Positions 44,715 through 56,904 of a stretch of DNA of 64,000 nt are shown in pieces (within the stretch, counting starts at the first letter, position 1; the number at the start of each line of letters is the position of its first letter). The notes beneath the pieces are model-generated. The model did no database searches. It saw only the letters and a list, made by a program, of their open reading frames with translations, and had not been told where the DNA came from. A program made the position numbers and the translations under genes. Source of the DNA: Neoechinorhynchus agilis (taxonomy: Eukaryota; Acanthocephala); contig CM121343.1 of the NCBI GenBank assembly GCA_051530055.1, positions 6,324,001 to 6,388,000 of the forward strand, given 5' to 3'.

Positions 44715-45044
44715 TTAATTTATCGATTGAACATCGCTCTCTTTGGTAATAGTTTTTGAAGAGTCGTTTTCTTTAACTAATTCATTGCATATCGATTTAG
44801 TTTTATCATTGATAGGCGCCCAAATTTCCAAAAGCTCACTTCTGCTCAATACGAAGTTATCGACAAAACAAGAAGATTCCTTCATCTTTAAATCATCGGG
44901 TCGTTTCTTAAGAATAAACAACGATGTATATTGATCTTTTACGCAATGAAATCCATTTACAGTGACGCCGGTTTCGACCTGGAGGATTCCTCCATTACAG
45001 TTGCGTTCGAAAAATGAAGTAGGCATTATAACCAGTTTGCGCAT
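44715..45044 (-). CDS. Hypothetical 109-aa protein
   Basis: ATG at 45044 opens 109 codons with mixed, protein-like composition (SFFERNCNGGILQVETGVTV, LFILKKRPDDLKMKESSC, ending TKESDVQSIN). Three to four Cys, no membrane segment, no family recognised. In this AT-rich context a frame this long is unlikely by chance, but I see no polyadenylation signal close by. It could be one exon of a larger gene. Confidence 0.4.
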   Translation of the reverse strand: MRKLVIMPTSFFERNCNGGILQVETGVTVNGFHCVKDQYTSLFILKKRPDDLKMKESSCFVDNFVLSRSELLEIWAPINDKTKSICNELVKENDSSKTITKESDVQSIN

Positions 45045-47541
45045 CTAAAATTATTCCAACGTTTTTACATTTACAGAATTCAGATTAGTTAAATCTGATT
45101 ATAAAATCGCGTAAATGCTGAAACACTGAATTACATCAAGAGAAAATCCTTCAGGACAATAGAGTTGGCGATGTGATAATTATAGTCCCCCCACGGATAA
45201 AAATTACTTTGTTGAATTAAGATATTTTTATCCGGGATTATAATCACAAGCCACATTAAATGTAAGCTTTTTTATTAAAATTAAGAATTTTTTACCAAAA
45301 ATAGAATATTGGTGAAATAAAATCAATTTTTGATACAAATGCATCATAAATGGTCCTCAAAAGCACTTCATTGATAAAAAAGAAATATAAAAAACTCATG
45401 ATCACACTTTTGGAAACCTTAAAACAAATTGTTTTTTAACAAACTACAATATTGAAATTTGCAGTTTACATTTAAACTATTAATTCAAAACTCGCACTAA
45501 TTTACAAGGGGGATGGCATATATTAAGACTCATTTTTTTCATTTACATTACTGAATTATACCGTGAAATTGAAGGCTTTTTAGTTGCAGTTTTCAATTTC
45601 TTCAATTCGACGCTACTGCATTTGCTAGGTTGGATCGCTTTTGTTTTAACACAAGTCACAAATTGTCCAACAGAAGAAAATCCCGCTAAGATTTACTGAA
45701 GCAAGACTAGGAAAGATAAAATGTTTACAGGATATCAAAAACATGAGTATCACTATTCTTTTGAAGCGGCCGGATTTCTCATTTGTATGTAGAAACAATA
45801 AGAATCAAGCGATTTTTCCAGGGGCTACAGGGTTCAACAAGGCTCACTCCAGTTTCGTCAATTAAAAAAAGCAATTTCTGAAAAACCTTGAGGCTTAAAT
45901 CGATTACCTAAAGTAGTTTTGTAACATCCCTCACGGAATCCAGTCTCATTTTTTAAAGCTTCTCCGGTATCGGAATCGCTTTTGTGCGAAACATATTACG
46001 AAGAGTATCGACCATCGTTTGTTGAAGTGTTCAAAAATAGAGTTTTGAATGGTTATCAAAGGATTTAGAACCCCTTGAAATTTCCATGAGTTTCAGCTTC
46101 AACTGACAAAAAATTAAGCTTGCCGCATTTGCCGATAAAATGCTCAATGAATTGAGCTACCTATGACGATTGTTAGTACGTTTGAAAAACTAAATGGCAT
46201 TTTATCGCTTATGGATTGCAGCTTATTACAACATTTTTAGCCAGCAAGCTCAGATAATCATTCAATAAGCCATATTGGTCCCAATCATATTCGTATTTTC
46301 TTTTCAAGAAGCGCAAATATCAAAACACCTCAACTTCGCCGTTGACAGATAAACTCAGCGAATGACTTATTGAAAGGTGCTGCTGTAAGGCACATTGTAA
46401 AGATATTCATCATTTACTTTTCTAGTTGATAATTGGCTATAACTAGAGTACTTGCAAAAAATTGCAATAAAAATTCTCATTTTATACAAAAAAATTCCAT
46501 TGTCTTAGCATTGATTGATGTTCGCTGGTGCTCAAAATAATAGATGAAAATACGAGAGTCAATTGTGTAACAATACTTTTAGTCTCTTCCAAATGTTTAT
46601 ATGGCGGATCCTTCATTTTTAAAAGATACGCTCAATTTAGCGCTAGGTGAGAACATTCCTCAACTTGGACTATTGCAAATTGAGTGTGAAGTTGAACTCT
46701 TTCGACAGAGTGTCAAACTGAGTGTACGATTGGGATATAGCTAATTCAAAAGTTGCTTACAATCGCGGACATGTTACGCTCATGTTGTTCATACAAGATC
46801 TTATGAGCATTTTAGAAGGGCCATATCTTTTCAATCAGTTAAACTTGTTTCATTGAAGATTGGGGATACTCTCTTTTTTTTGTTTAATTTCAAACCTCAG
46901 ACACCTGTCAGTTTGTGCGAGACAATTATCTCATAGTCAACAATTTTCGCTTCCCGTTGACAGCAAAAAGTAGAACACGGCGGTTCCTCGAAGAAAGGTC
47001 GCAATGTTCAATACGCGTGACTTCTCATTTTTTTTAGAAGTGTGTGGAAATGGGAGATGAGAGGGATGCAGTTTAAGCAGCCAGGCCAAACTCTCGTCTA
47101 CCGACGTGTAAAGCAGTCAGTACACTGACGTGCTCGGTTATGTCTGCATGTGGATGCCACTTTAAATGACTGTTCAGCCCGGGATGGAGTTGTGTAGGTG
47201 CAAATCTGATCTAAGATACATTAGAACACGTCGAGATAAGAAGTATGACTATAGAATGTCATACCGGGGGGTGGGGAGCATTTAGCGTTCATACTATCGA
47301 TATCTGACTTTTGAACTTACTTAATTTTTGCAGATGACTCGATCGTAGCTTTCGAACGAAAATTAGATAAGTTTTCACGTATTTTCCTTGCTTTTTTGTG
47401 CGGTGTAAGTATTCACTTGCCTTGATTGTGATAATATCTAAGGATTTTAGGCAATGCAGCGGGCGGAATCTCTAAATTTCATTACTGAACATCCGTGCGT
47501 AGTAACCATCGCGGTTTTTCATGTTGCACTCTATAACATAA
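45045..47541. other. Intergenic, one small MITE, no gene supported
   Basis: A 47-codon frame at 46600 (MADPSFLKDTLNLALGENI) is too short to judge. Nothing else recognised apart from the element at 45173-45247. Confidence 0.45.
45173..45247. mobile_element. Short TIR element
   Basis: GTGATAATTATAGTCCC and GGATAAAAAT are mirrored by ATTTTTATCC and GGGATTATAATCAC. Only 75 bp. Confidence 0.65.
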
Positions 47542-47552
47542 CCCCGCCCCAG

Positions 47553-49106
47553 TCTAATTTTGACTCACTCGTGCCACCTATGCAGCAAGTGCACTTGTCA
47601 TGCTTCCCATAACCATAGCTCCTGTTCAAGCAAAGCTTTTAGATTTGCTGCGAAAGGAAAAGATCAAATGCTGGATGAGCGATCCACTGCGCATCCGTCT
47701 AATACTCATAGTCGTGTGTCCCCAAGAAATATCTCCATTCAACGTTCATCCAACGATATCGATATTCGGCATCCATCAATTATACGAATGCAACCAGTCC
47801 GGCACAGATTAATCAAGTTGCACCAACAAATGAGTACCGATAATCTACCTGGACATAATACAGATCCTAAAGTCGGTCTGAAACAACCCGTGATGAGGGT
47901 TAAATCCGAATTCAGATCGACGAAGAATGCCGATCATCTGAATAACAGGAAGTCTGAAATTTTAATGAACCGTAATAACGAAGTAATGTACTCCATTAAC
48001 AGTACGGTAAGTTGTTGCTTGGGCCAACGGTGCGTTTTAGAACTTACAATATAATGTAATGTCAACTCATTTGAAGAGAATCCCGCCAATTCACAATCTC
48101 TCGAGTGAACACTATGTCAAAAGACCAAGCGAACCTCAAAAAATCTTTATAGTAAGACATGGCGAGAGAGTGGATTCCACTTTCGGTATTAATTGGATTG
48201 ATGCTGTTTTTGATAAGGACGGTATGAATGCCTAACCGCTCATTCACATTATAATTTATCAGTTTAGGACATTACAGAAGGCTTAATTTAAACCTTCCAC
48301 GGAAAATCCCCGTTCGGAAATCAGTTCGAGACTTTTTGTTTGACCCACCGCTAACGGAGCTTGGACTTATACAAAGCAAAATCATCGGTTAAAAACAAGC
48401 ATAAAAAACTTCAAGAAAATTTTCTGTTTTAGGTGAAGAACTATTGAACAGTGGCAGTAAAATTGACTCTTGTTATTCCTCTCCAGCACTTAGATGCGTT
48501 CAAACTGCTTCTATGATTCTCGAGGGTAACGTCAAGTTGTAATTTTGCCCTTCAAAAGTGTCATTTATGTTTATAGGATTTCAAAGAAAGGATATTAATA
48601 TACGAATAGAACCATGCTTGTTTGAATTTCTTAAGTGGCACCCAGTGATGCCAATGTCAAATCCATTCATGAGTATTGAAGAACTAAAGCGCAATGGATA
48701 CAATGTGGACATCGCCTATAGACCAGTTTACCCACTTGAAAGTTTACGAAAGGATGAGGATGAATCAATGTTCTACACTCGATCACATGCCGTGATGCTA
48801 CAAATAATTAGAAATCATGAACCAAGAAGTATGTTCAATAAATACTATCATTTAACCCAAAAAAATCTTACAGAGAATCACATACTCATTGTTGGTCATG
48901 CGCCAACTTTGGAAGTAACAACGAGGCAACTGCTGGGATCAGCGCCAAGAATAAAGGATTTAAAGCTACTAGTGCGGCAGATTCCATATCTTTCACTTCA
49001 GACAATTGAACGTCAGCAGGACAATCAATGGAAGCTCAAGAAGCCACCAATACCACCTCTGAAACATTGTGCATTGGAACCGTTTGATTGGAAACACATT
49101 CGATGA
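47553..49106 (+). CDS. UBASH3/STS-type histidine phosphatase
   Basis: Member of the phosphoglycerate-mutase-like (2H) phosphatase superfamily; vertebrate UBASH3A/B dephosphorylate tyrosine kinases. My model is join(47553 or later..48006, 48077..48221, 48268..48387, 48433..48525, 48577..49106); the four introns of 45-70 nt all keep frame. Catalytic motif KIFIVRHGERVDSTFG, then CYSSPALRCVQTA, a Glu in RIEPCLFEFLKWH, and the second catalytic His in ILIVGHAPTLE. The C-terminal PPIPPLKHCALEPFDWKHI matches UBASH3. The region before the phosphatase is a basic linker headed by a Cys/His-rich stretch (HSCHLCSKCTCHASHNHSSC) instead of UBA and SH3 domains. The first in-frame ATG is at 47668, but the frame is open back to 47542 with an acceptor (CCCCAG) at 47552, so an upstream exon, perhaps with those domains, is likely outside what I can recognise. 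Confidence 0.85.
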
Positions 49107-50871
49107 GCAATGAATAAAAGTCTAATCACTTAGCGATGTCTTTACATCTTTGGGAATATCTTTAGTTTAAGAAAATCCATCGTCTGTACAAATATAAACC
49201 GTTGACAGGTAAAAACTATGTCCATGTTTCATGGTTAAGTTTAAGCACAAGTTTAAATTTCCTTGTAGCTTCCCGAATAGAAAGGCAAGATTTGTCATTC
49301 ACAATTCGAATTTGCAGTTTAAGAAATAGAGGCTCCTAAAAAAATGGGTGCTAACATTATTTTTATCTACCGAATAATCTAGCTGATAAAGTGCAATTCG
49401 ACTTTTTATAGGTGGACGTAAAACCGGACTGAAAATTTAAACGATTTTGGTGGGACGAATTCGAGGCAATTTTTTTAATGACCGGCGATCACTCTTATTT
49501 GTAAACGCGCACTTTAATTTTCCTTCAAATTTTATTAAAATAGGGATAAATAGAGATGAACCGTGGACTTATGCTTAAGTGGAAATTCAATTATTGCAAA
49601 TAAAAGCATAGTTATTGCCCAGAAATCGACTTCTTAGAACACTACTCCGATATGTGCCTGATATTCCCGAACGACGATCATTACGAGAATACAAATTCTA
49701 AAATTTTGGATAGCAAAATACCACTTTGATTCTAGGTGATTGGAATGCAATTTTCGGATCAGCGAATTGCATTTTAGGTGGGAAACGATGACCGAATTTC
49801 CTTTGTCCGTAAACACGCATTTTACACTGTTATGATTTGAAGGAAATAAAAAGATTTAATAATTAGAATGAAAAAAGACGTTATATTACCTTATTTTAAG
49901 CACCATAAATGATCTAAAAACATAACGTGTGCAAATTTAGGAATCGCTCAAGATTTTGTGCTAAAATAAACTCAAATATTAAAGCGGAATCATGAACAAA
50001 AATAGCACAAAGTAATGAAATGCGCCGATTTTTCAGTCTGCAGCAATGAGCGCAGTGAAAAAAACGGAAAAAAATAAATGACCTCAAATCACGGTGCAAA
50101 ATATATACAGTTTGCGCATTGATTTTAAAACAATCGACGTACATTCAATAGGAATCAAATGGTATACTCATATGAGCTTTTATACGTCTTCGGCGATAAT
50201 GGATTTTGAACTCTTTGACCCTGAGACAGAGATTCGGATCCATGCCCATTAGACCACCTCGAAACAACTAAGGAATGTACAAACTCTGCCCGTTTTTAGC
50301 TTGGGCTATTTATTGATTTATTTTTAGCTTTAAATCGGGTTAGCCGGTTACTTTTTTATTGAGTGTTGAAGTTAACATGCCTTACACGACTGATTATTTT
50401 CCTTAGACACACAGCACACCGATATCTCGGATCAGGGAAGCTCATAAAATCAAAACTCACGGAGGTTGAGTAGCAAGTGGTTTTATGCGTTTCCTTTGAC
50501 AATATCTGGGGGCTGTGTGTCCAAGGAAAATAATTAGCCGTGTAAGCGATGCCCATTTCAGCACTTAATATTATCATTTATCACAGTACTGTTATTTCTA
50601 TTGTTTAAGCTTTTACTTTGAAGTTAAAACATTTAATCCGAAAATTAACATCATCGAGGAATATCTAACTGCGGTGATTTATAACCTTGTTGGAGATTAC
50701 TGTGAACAGTCATGCTTACATTCGAGAAAACTCTTTTGCTATAATTACCGTAATTTATATTATTCAATCCATGAGTACAATTATAAACACAGCTCAAATG
50801 AAAAGTAAACATTATCGTATTTTTAAGAACCTCCCGTTATTTTTTACATTTTTCTGTTTATACGTCGAATC
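49107..50871. other. Intergenic / 3' region of the Kir gene, no further exon identified
   Basis: The last Kir exon should lie here on - but I could not recognise it. One MITE is present. Confidence 0.4.
50363..50564. mobile_element. MITE with ~50-bp terminal inverted repeats
   Basis: Left GTGTTGAAGTTAACATGCC, then CTTACACGACTGATTATTTT, CCTTAGACACACAGC; the right end is the inverse with few changes (GCTGTGTGTCCAAGG ... AGCCGTGTAAGCGATGCCCA). A partial copy is at 52414-52461, and a diverged one may lie near 28400-28440. Confidence 0.8.
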
Positions 50872-53800
50872 TCATGAATTAATTGTGGAATCCTGATTAG
50901 CCGTTTGTGCTGCTTTAACCACAATTTCATTATTTAGATAGGATGATCGAAAGTGGCACGGGAAACCAGTAGCTTCGTATATTCCATCTAAACAAACAAC
51001 AATTTCGAACTTTTCAGACATAAAATTTTCCGGCCCGAGGCCAAATAAAGGGCTTTCTGAAGTAATGACATGCACAAGTCTGATCGGAACCGGTATACAT
51101 AATAGAGGATGAGAAAATGACTGGATAAAATTCAAACTGGAACAATGGTATTTGATAACTTCCCCTTCACTTGTACGCCGATGACGATAGCAAAGTGCTC
51201 TTATCCTTGCGTGGATTATTTCAGACCGGTCGTAGTTTGCGACTTCGAATTGTAGTTGATAAAATCCGTCCTTGTACTTAAGATAAGCTGTAGGGTCGAA
51301 GTATATCCCACTAGTTGGATTTTTTTAATAGCAAAAGATTCACTGGTTTCAAGTAACCTTCAAACAATGGACGTGAAAATAAATTAGAATTAATAATGGT
51401 TGACATGAAAATAATAAAAAAAGTTTTTCTCATAATAAAATTTGCATTTGCAAAATGTAACAAAGTCCACTGTTCCCATTAACTTCTTTGCCAGTCTTAG
51501 GATTTGTGTTCAAAGATGCCGACTCTAGGCTATAAATTGTATTCAAAATTAATTTTCTGAGTTGCTTTGCATGTATCCTATAGTCACAACTATTTCTAAA
51601 TTTCATTGGGTTTAAAAGCTAAGAAATTCACCTATTCTACATAGAGATTTTGTTCCTTATGATTTATTTCACATTGTTCGGCACTCGGCTTTGCCATAAC
51701 TGCGACATGCTCGCAATCCAAATACTGATGAAAATGGAATGCTTTAATATCCATGGGCAAACATCAAACACTAAATGTTTTTGTACTTGGTGGAAAAGCT
51801 AGCAATAATCTGTAACCGCATACTGGAATTCAGAAGAGAAGTTAATCTATAAATGGCTGCTAATTTCACTAATTTCCATAAAAATTTACGCTAAATATCC
51901 GCAAAAAGGGCTAAAGATGAAAACTCAATGCTTCCATAAAAGCTCTACAAGTAGTAATTTTTTCGGACGCGGGACTGTTAGCACCAAATATCAACTGATC
52001 TATTACGCATTCTATGATATTTGTGAACGTATTTTGAATTTGATTTCTATCACACTTCGTGGATAACATAAATGCAGTAGAGGAGCAGAGATTGGGACTT
52101 TGAGATCAGTCCAATGCTCGTTTCCTTGTACCTCGAAGTGAACGGATGTGACAAAGCTTTAAGGGCCGAGTATACGTTGAGTTGGGCTTTGTGGAATAAA
52201 AATAAAAGCAGCTCCATTAGCGCCACAACAGTGAATGGTCGCTGTCCCTCAATATTCTCGATTTATCTATTAATTGGATAAACGTTTTCCCCCAAATAAC
52301 GTCGCATGATGTTACGCGAGTATAATATGCCGTATTTGAGTCTTATAGTTTATAATTAATGTCGAAAAAGTATAATTAAAAATTCTTAATTAGCTTTACA
52401 CTGTTTTTAAGTGCCAAAGGAAAATAATCAGCCATGTAAGCGATGTTCACTTCAACCCTTATCAAAAAAGTAACCGGCTGGCTATCCGAATTGCCCCTTC
52501 CGAGGGACCGAAATAGAAGGGGTTAAAAGGAAATACGAAAATAATCAAAAATTTATTGAGAGAAGCTACGATTGTAATCTTAAATATTTCGAATCGCCAT
52601 TCTGGGTAATGACTTCGATTTGATTAGTTCAAATTTGAACGTACCTTTGTGCGCGTAGTGTAAACGATCACCTTCAAACCAATACGAATCTTTTTTAATA
52701 CAGTAGCCTATGGGCATGGGTTACTAAGTACATTCAGAGTAGTAAATAGTTTTGTTAATGCGATACTTTGGGCTATGTTTCAACTGAAGCCGAATGGTGC
52801 AGCTTTACGGGGGTTTTCATATCGCAGTTGAGCCAATAAACCCTTAATCTGTCATGCAAACGTGAATTAAAAAACCTGTTAAAATAAGTAAATGTCATCG
52901 ATTCTATGCTGATTTTAAGTCATATATTAAATGCAGCTCAAAATAAGACTGGAGCGCAAAAAAGATTCATTATTCGAAAATTTTAAGAGCATAAATGGTT
53001 TTAAAGTCAATTATTAATCTTGAGGATTAGCTGTCAATTATTTTAATCGATAGCGTAAGCTTAAATTTTCTTGTTTTGCAATACAAAAAAACAATCAGTT
53101 ATTTTGACTTTAAGGGAAACATTTCATACAAAAGCTTTTTGTTTTTATTCCGGGTTACAAAAAAAGTAATTTTAAAGAAGCAAGTCTAACATCAGGTCAT
53201 TCTAAAATGTTAAACAAAATTTTATAACCGCCGAACTCTGTGCTGTTCGATTGTTGCAGTATGTAAAATAATTTGCAATGAAACATTAGGTCGAATAAAT
53301 ATTAAACGAAAACCAAGATGGACAATTACACCATTGGTGCACAATTTTAGTTTGAATATTATTACAAACTGAACAAAAAGATCGTTTCGGTGAAAGAAGA
53401 GGCACAATAATGCGAAAATAGATTTAAAAAGTAAATTTTTCGTAAATGTCCTTGTTAGAACCACGGTGAATCTGGCCATTCTATGTGGTCTAGCGAATTT
53501 CATGTATACTGCTTGTGCGGTAATGTTTTGAATAAATAAGGCCGTGATTGATTGGATGATAAGAAGCACAATCGTAGCGAAACAATCGAGAGTAGGTCTA
53601 CGTCCACCATATCCTATGGTATGTTGAGTTTCTATCGAGAACAGAAGAGAACTTTTAAAGTCGTTAAGGTCAATAACACAAACTGAGCCAAGTGCTGCAT
53701 TCGATAATCGGGATACATTTTGACTTTCATGCGAAGCGAAGTTATTAATTCTATCGATATTTCCGTGCTGTGAACTAACCATGTAGTATAAAATAGCAAA

Positions 53801-54074
53801 TATTATCCAAGATGAGGCAAAAACCAGGATGTGAACAAGCTATGAGGATACATTATATAACCCATATCTCATCGCCTGCATAAATCAACAATAACCTTCT
53901 CCATGAATAAAGACTCATGAAAACGAGGACGTTAGAAATCGGAGAATGTGGTGCTGCTCCATCGTATACGACTTTAATATCTCCTGATTTCGCAACTAAG
54001 CGACCTCGATGGGCATTGCTGGCTCCTGATTCGGTAGTTTCACGCCTTGTGACACTTGGCGAGTTGTCAGCCAT
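50872..54074 (-). CDS. Inward-rectifier potassium channel (Kir family), divergent
   Basis: Tetrameric two-TM potassium channel. Exon 1 (54074..53880, ATG at 54074) has the slide-helix region GRLVAKSGDIKVVYD and WRRLLLIY at the start of TM1. Exon 2 (from 53839) gives TM1 (LVHILVFASSWIIFAILYY), the pore FSIETQHTIGYGGRRPT, TM2 (LLIIQSITALFIQNITAQAV) and KFARPHRMARFTV. The cytoplasmic domain lies 2.1 kb further on, at about 51310-50872: YLKYKDGFYQLQFEVANYD, the RTSEGE motif, VHVITSESPLFGLGPENF, then FEIVVCLDGIYEATG and RSSYLNNEIV. The last exon (WGHR region) is not found. The only in-frame first intron I see is GC-AG (TAT|GCAGGC ... CTCATAG, 40 nt). The exact donor before the long intron is unsettled. 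A Cys pair in the pore loop, usual in Kir, is not obvious. Confidence 0.8.
51320..53450. other. Long presumed intron of the Kir gene
   Basis: No coding sequence recognised. It contains a partial MITE copy (52414-52461). The - frame 53222-53450 that continues exon 2 is probably intronic read-through, since the true cytoplasmic domain is at 51310. Confidence 0.45.
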
Positions 54075-54229
54075 CCAAACTCCTTTCCGTTTGGATGTAT
54101 ACGACGAAACGTACGGTGTTTGTCAGTGATTCAGGTTTAGTTTTGATTCACAAAAGTTGCATACCTTATGAAGGATCTGAATTAGCAAAAATTTGTTATT
54201 TTTGAGATTGTGGCATAAATTCCGCTTCA

Positions 54230-56204
54230 TGCGGATGACCATCGAACAGTGGTTGTGTAATTTGAATTGAACAAAGGCGAGATAGCGTTAGTTAACGTCT
54301 CAACTTTTATGTCTCGTTGAATCATATTTTTGAACTTACGACATTTGTACAGCCTCACGATTCTACACTTTGAGTAATTTAAACATAATCTTTCATTTGA
54401 ATAATTGATTCGATTCGGTCCAGTTTCATAGATAATGACTGATTCTAACTTTACACGTTGAACAAGGTGGACCCTTACTTTGTGTGCAGGATTGGATATA
54501 GTGGTATCCAATAATTTTCGTTCATCTCTACTCAAACCGTCCGGCTCGAGAAGAGATGGAATTTCGTGGATGCATCCAGCATTCCCTTTCCGAATTGCTG
54601 ATTCTCACCTTGGTTCAAAAATTATGCGGTGCATGGTTCGACGGCATCAATTGTATCCATAGCGAGAGAGGTTGGAAAGTGTGGAGGGACAGATCGAGGA
54701 ATTTTTATTTCTTAACTTTTCTGTGCCATTTTCGCCAATTCACCGGCTCCTGAAACTGCAAGGGAAAAGTTGCTCTTAGCATTCGTATTCGGACAAATGA
54801 AATCCCAATGAGACGGCCTGCCGTCCGGTCTTTTTCGTTCATCTCTACTCAAACCGTCCGGCTCGAGAAGAGATGGAATTTCGTTGCCATTGCCCCAATG
54901 TTTTAGAGCATTCGCCATGCTGTGGCTCGTTTTGTGGCAACCGAGTCCGTGGATTCCGGTGCTGTCCGTCTTGGCAACTCACTTTCATGTCGCTAGGATT
55001 GAGCAAGCCACGAATAAGCCTAATGTTCAAGCGAGACCAAATGAGCGGTCATCCATTTTAGTATCAAAGAACCGGATTAGTAAATCATTAAGAAAACCAC
55101 TGGACAATTTGGTTGCGGCCGCGAGTAGGTGTGCTCGTTCTATGGGGTTAGCACAAGAGTCAAGGAGGTCTCGGAATTTCTTCTCAAACCATGGGTTTGA
55201 CCAGTATTTTTGTATTGATGTACCGGTCGGGACAGACAGTTTAGGTCTTTTTACTCCAGTATTCAATTGCGATTGAGTACGATTGGTTGTATTGGTAATT
55301 GGAACGATCGACGGCTTTTTATATCTCTCCCCATGTGATTCAAAAGCGAAGCTTGACGCGGTGCTGAGTCGGAAAGTTCAACATTCAAAATTTCGGTCAT
55401 TGTGTGGCGGATACCTTCGTTGAACGTGGCAAGGGTTTCTTCGCTTTGGAAACACGGAGCACAGCGAAGGAGTAAATTCGATATCGTCGGAGAAGACAGT
55501 GTTGAAGGATGAAGTAGGCGTCGTGTTTCGCCAATTTTAGTATCTTCTCCGTTACTTCACTGAGTTTATTTACTGCCGATTTTACTAATTATCAAGATAA
55601 AATTTGCCTCCGAGAAGTACACCGAGTGGGACATTGAGGAGAGAATGTATTGTTGGAACGTTTTTTCTAATGATATCGTATTTTTCGGACCTTAGAGGCA
55701 ATTCCAGTAAGAGGGTACTGATAAGTCCACCTATGCAGCCGTCGTATAGATACTAAATAGCCAGAGTCGACGAAAGGCTGTGGTTTAGCTCACTGATAGT
55801 AAATGCGAACAGAAAAAGGTCGAGTGAATCGCCATGTTGAACACATTCTCGAGGTGGTCAACTATCAAGTCTTTGTCGTAACACATTGCGACGAATGGTA
55901 ATAAGCTCAGGAACTCCTTTCAGTTTATAACTGCATTGTGGTTAATCGAATTGAAGACATTCGCGAATGGCAGAGGAACCCTCAAGGTCATATTCGGCAA
56001 AACCTCGGCTCCTTCAGGCATACCAACACCAAGGGAGATACGATTTTGCAAGCAATCTCGGCAGCTAATCGGTCCAAAGTGCAACTAATTGCAATTGGCC
56101 TCACCCCGCCGTCTCTTTTGCTAAACGCCGGCAATATTCGTTGCAGCAGTGATCAAATAGAATTTTTATTTAACTCATGGAATACAAATCGTGCTTGTGG
56201 CTAA
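54230..56204 (-). mobile_element. Decayed LINE (L-PDG family, second lineage)
   Basis: On - 55266-55027 reads NPIERAHLLAAATKLSSGFL and 54918-54712 reads EPDGLSRDERKRPDG then HWDFICPN, both matching the order of this LINE family's C-terminal region but diverged from the 20.8-kb copy. A second partial copy (54500-54590) repeats the GLSRDE segment. The rest (55280-56204) has scattered frames and may be older parts of the same element; I found no clear RT motif. Confidence 0.55.
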
Positions 56205-56808
56205 AATATATCCATGACAGCGTTGCTTTCAAATATCATCCAAACGGCGCAATGGAGCCTTGCACTGTTTCTGTGATTATAGTATTAGGTTTTAGCAAAC
56301 ATTTACGGTTGATGTGGCGATAGGCTACTCATATAGCAAATTCTAGAGTGGTGCTTGATCTACGAGAAAGTTGTGAAAGTCATTAATATTTGTGCCTGCA
56401 ACACTACGGGAACTCAAAGCAGTCAACCCAAAATCAAATGATATGATTGATCAAAGGTAACAAAATGTGTATTATATTGTGCTGTCGCTTAGTTTTGAAA
56501 TGTCGTGAATTTAAAAGCTAATAATTGAAAGATCATCTTATTAACTTGTTTTGACCCTTTGAATTCATGTATATAATAATTACCTTATTCTAAATTTTTA
56601 ATGCGTCTGTGTGGATATGTCCAAAGGATGCTTAAACGCTCTTTTAAAGAATTTCATTGAAAAATGCGAAGATTTTATACTTCGTTTCATGCAGGTTACT
56701 CAAATTAGACTTTAATTATAGCAGTGCTTATTAAATGTAAGAATGCCATGATAGCGAAAGTAGTCTTTAAATGCTACTTGATTAAAATAAAACCCTAATA
56801 GATCCAAT
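56205..56808. other. Intergenic, nothing recognised
   Basis: AT-rich 5' flank of the receptor gene. An acceptor-like AAATAG at about 56834 could join an upstream exon. Confidence 0.4.
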
Positions 56809-56904
56809 GTGTCTTTATTTTGTAATTTAAATAGGAACAACACCACAAGTTTATATAGTGAAAATTCATCACAATATGGAGTGAGAAGTACTTCTGATTG
56901 GAAA

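Noticed and set aside
46600-46743. 47-codon frame starting MADPSFLKD as a gene or hAT remnant
   Set aside because: Too short and with no recognisable motif.
53222-53400. Cytoplasmic domain of Kir read from the frame continuing the pore exon
   Set aside because: The genuine cytoplasmic domain with RTSEGE and EATG motifs was found at 51310-50872; the resemblance of GFRLIFIRPN was coincidental.
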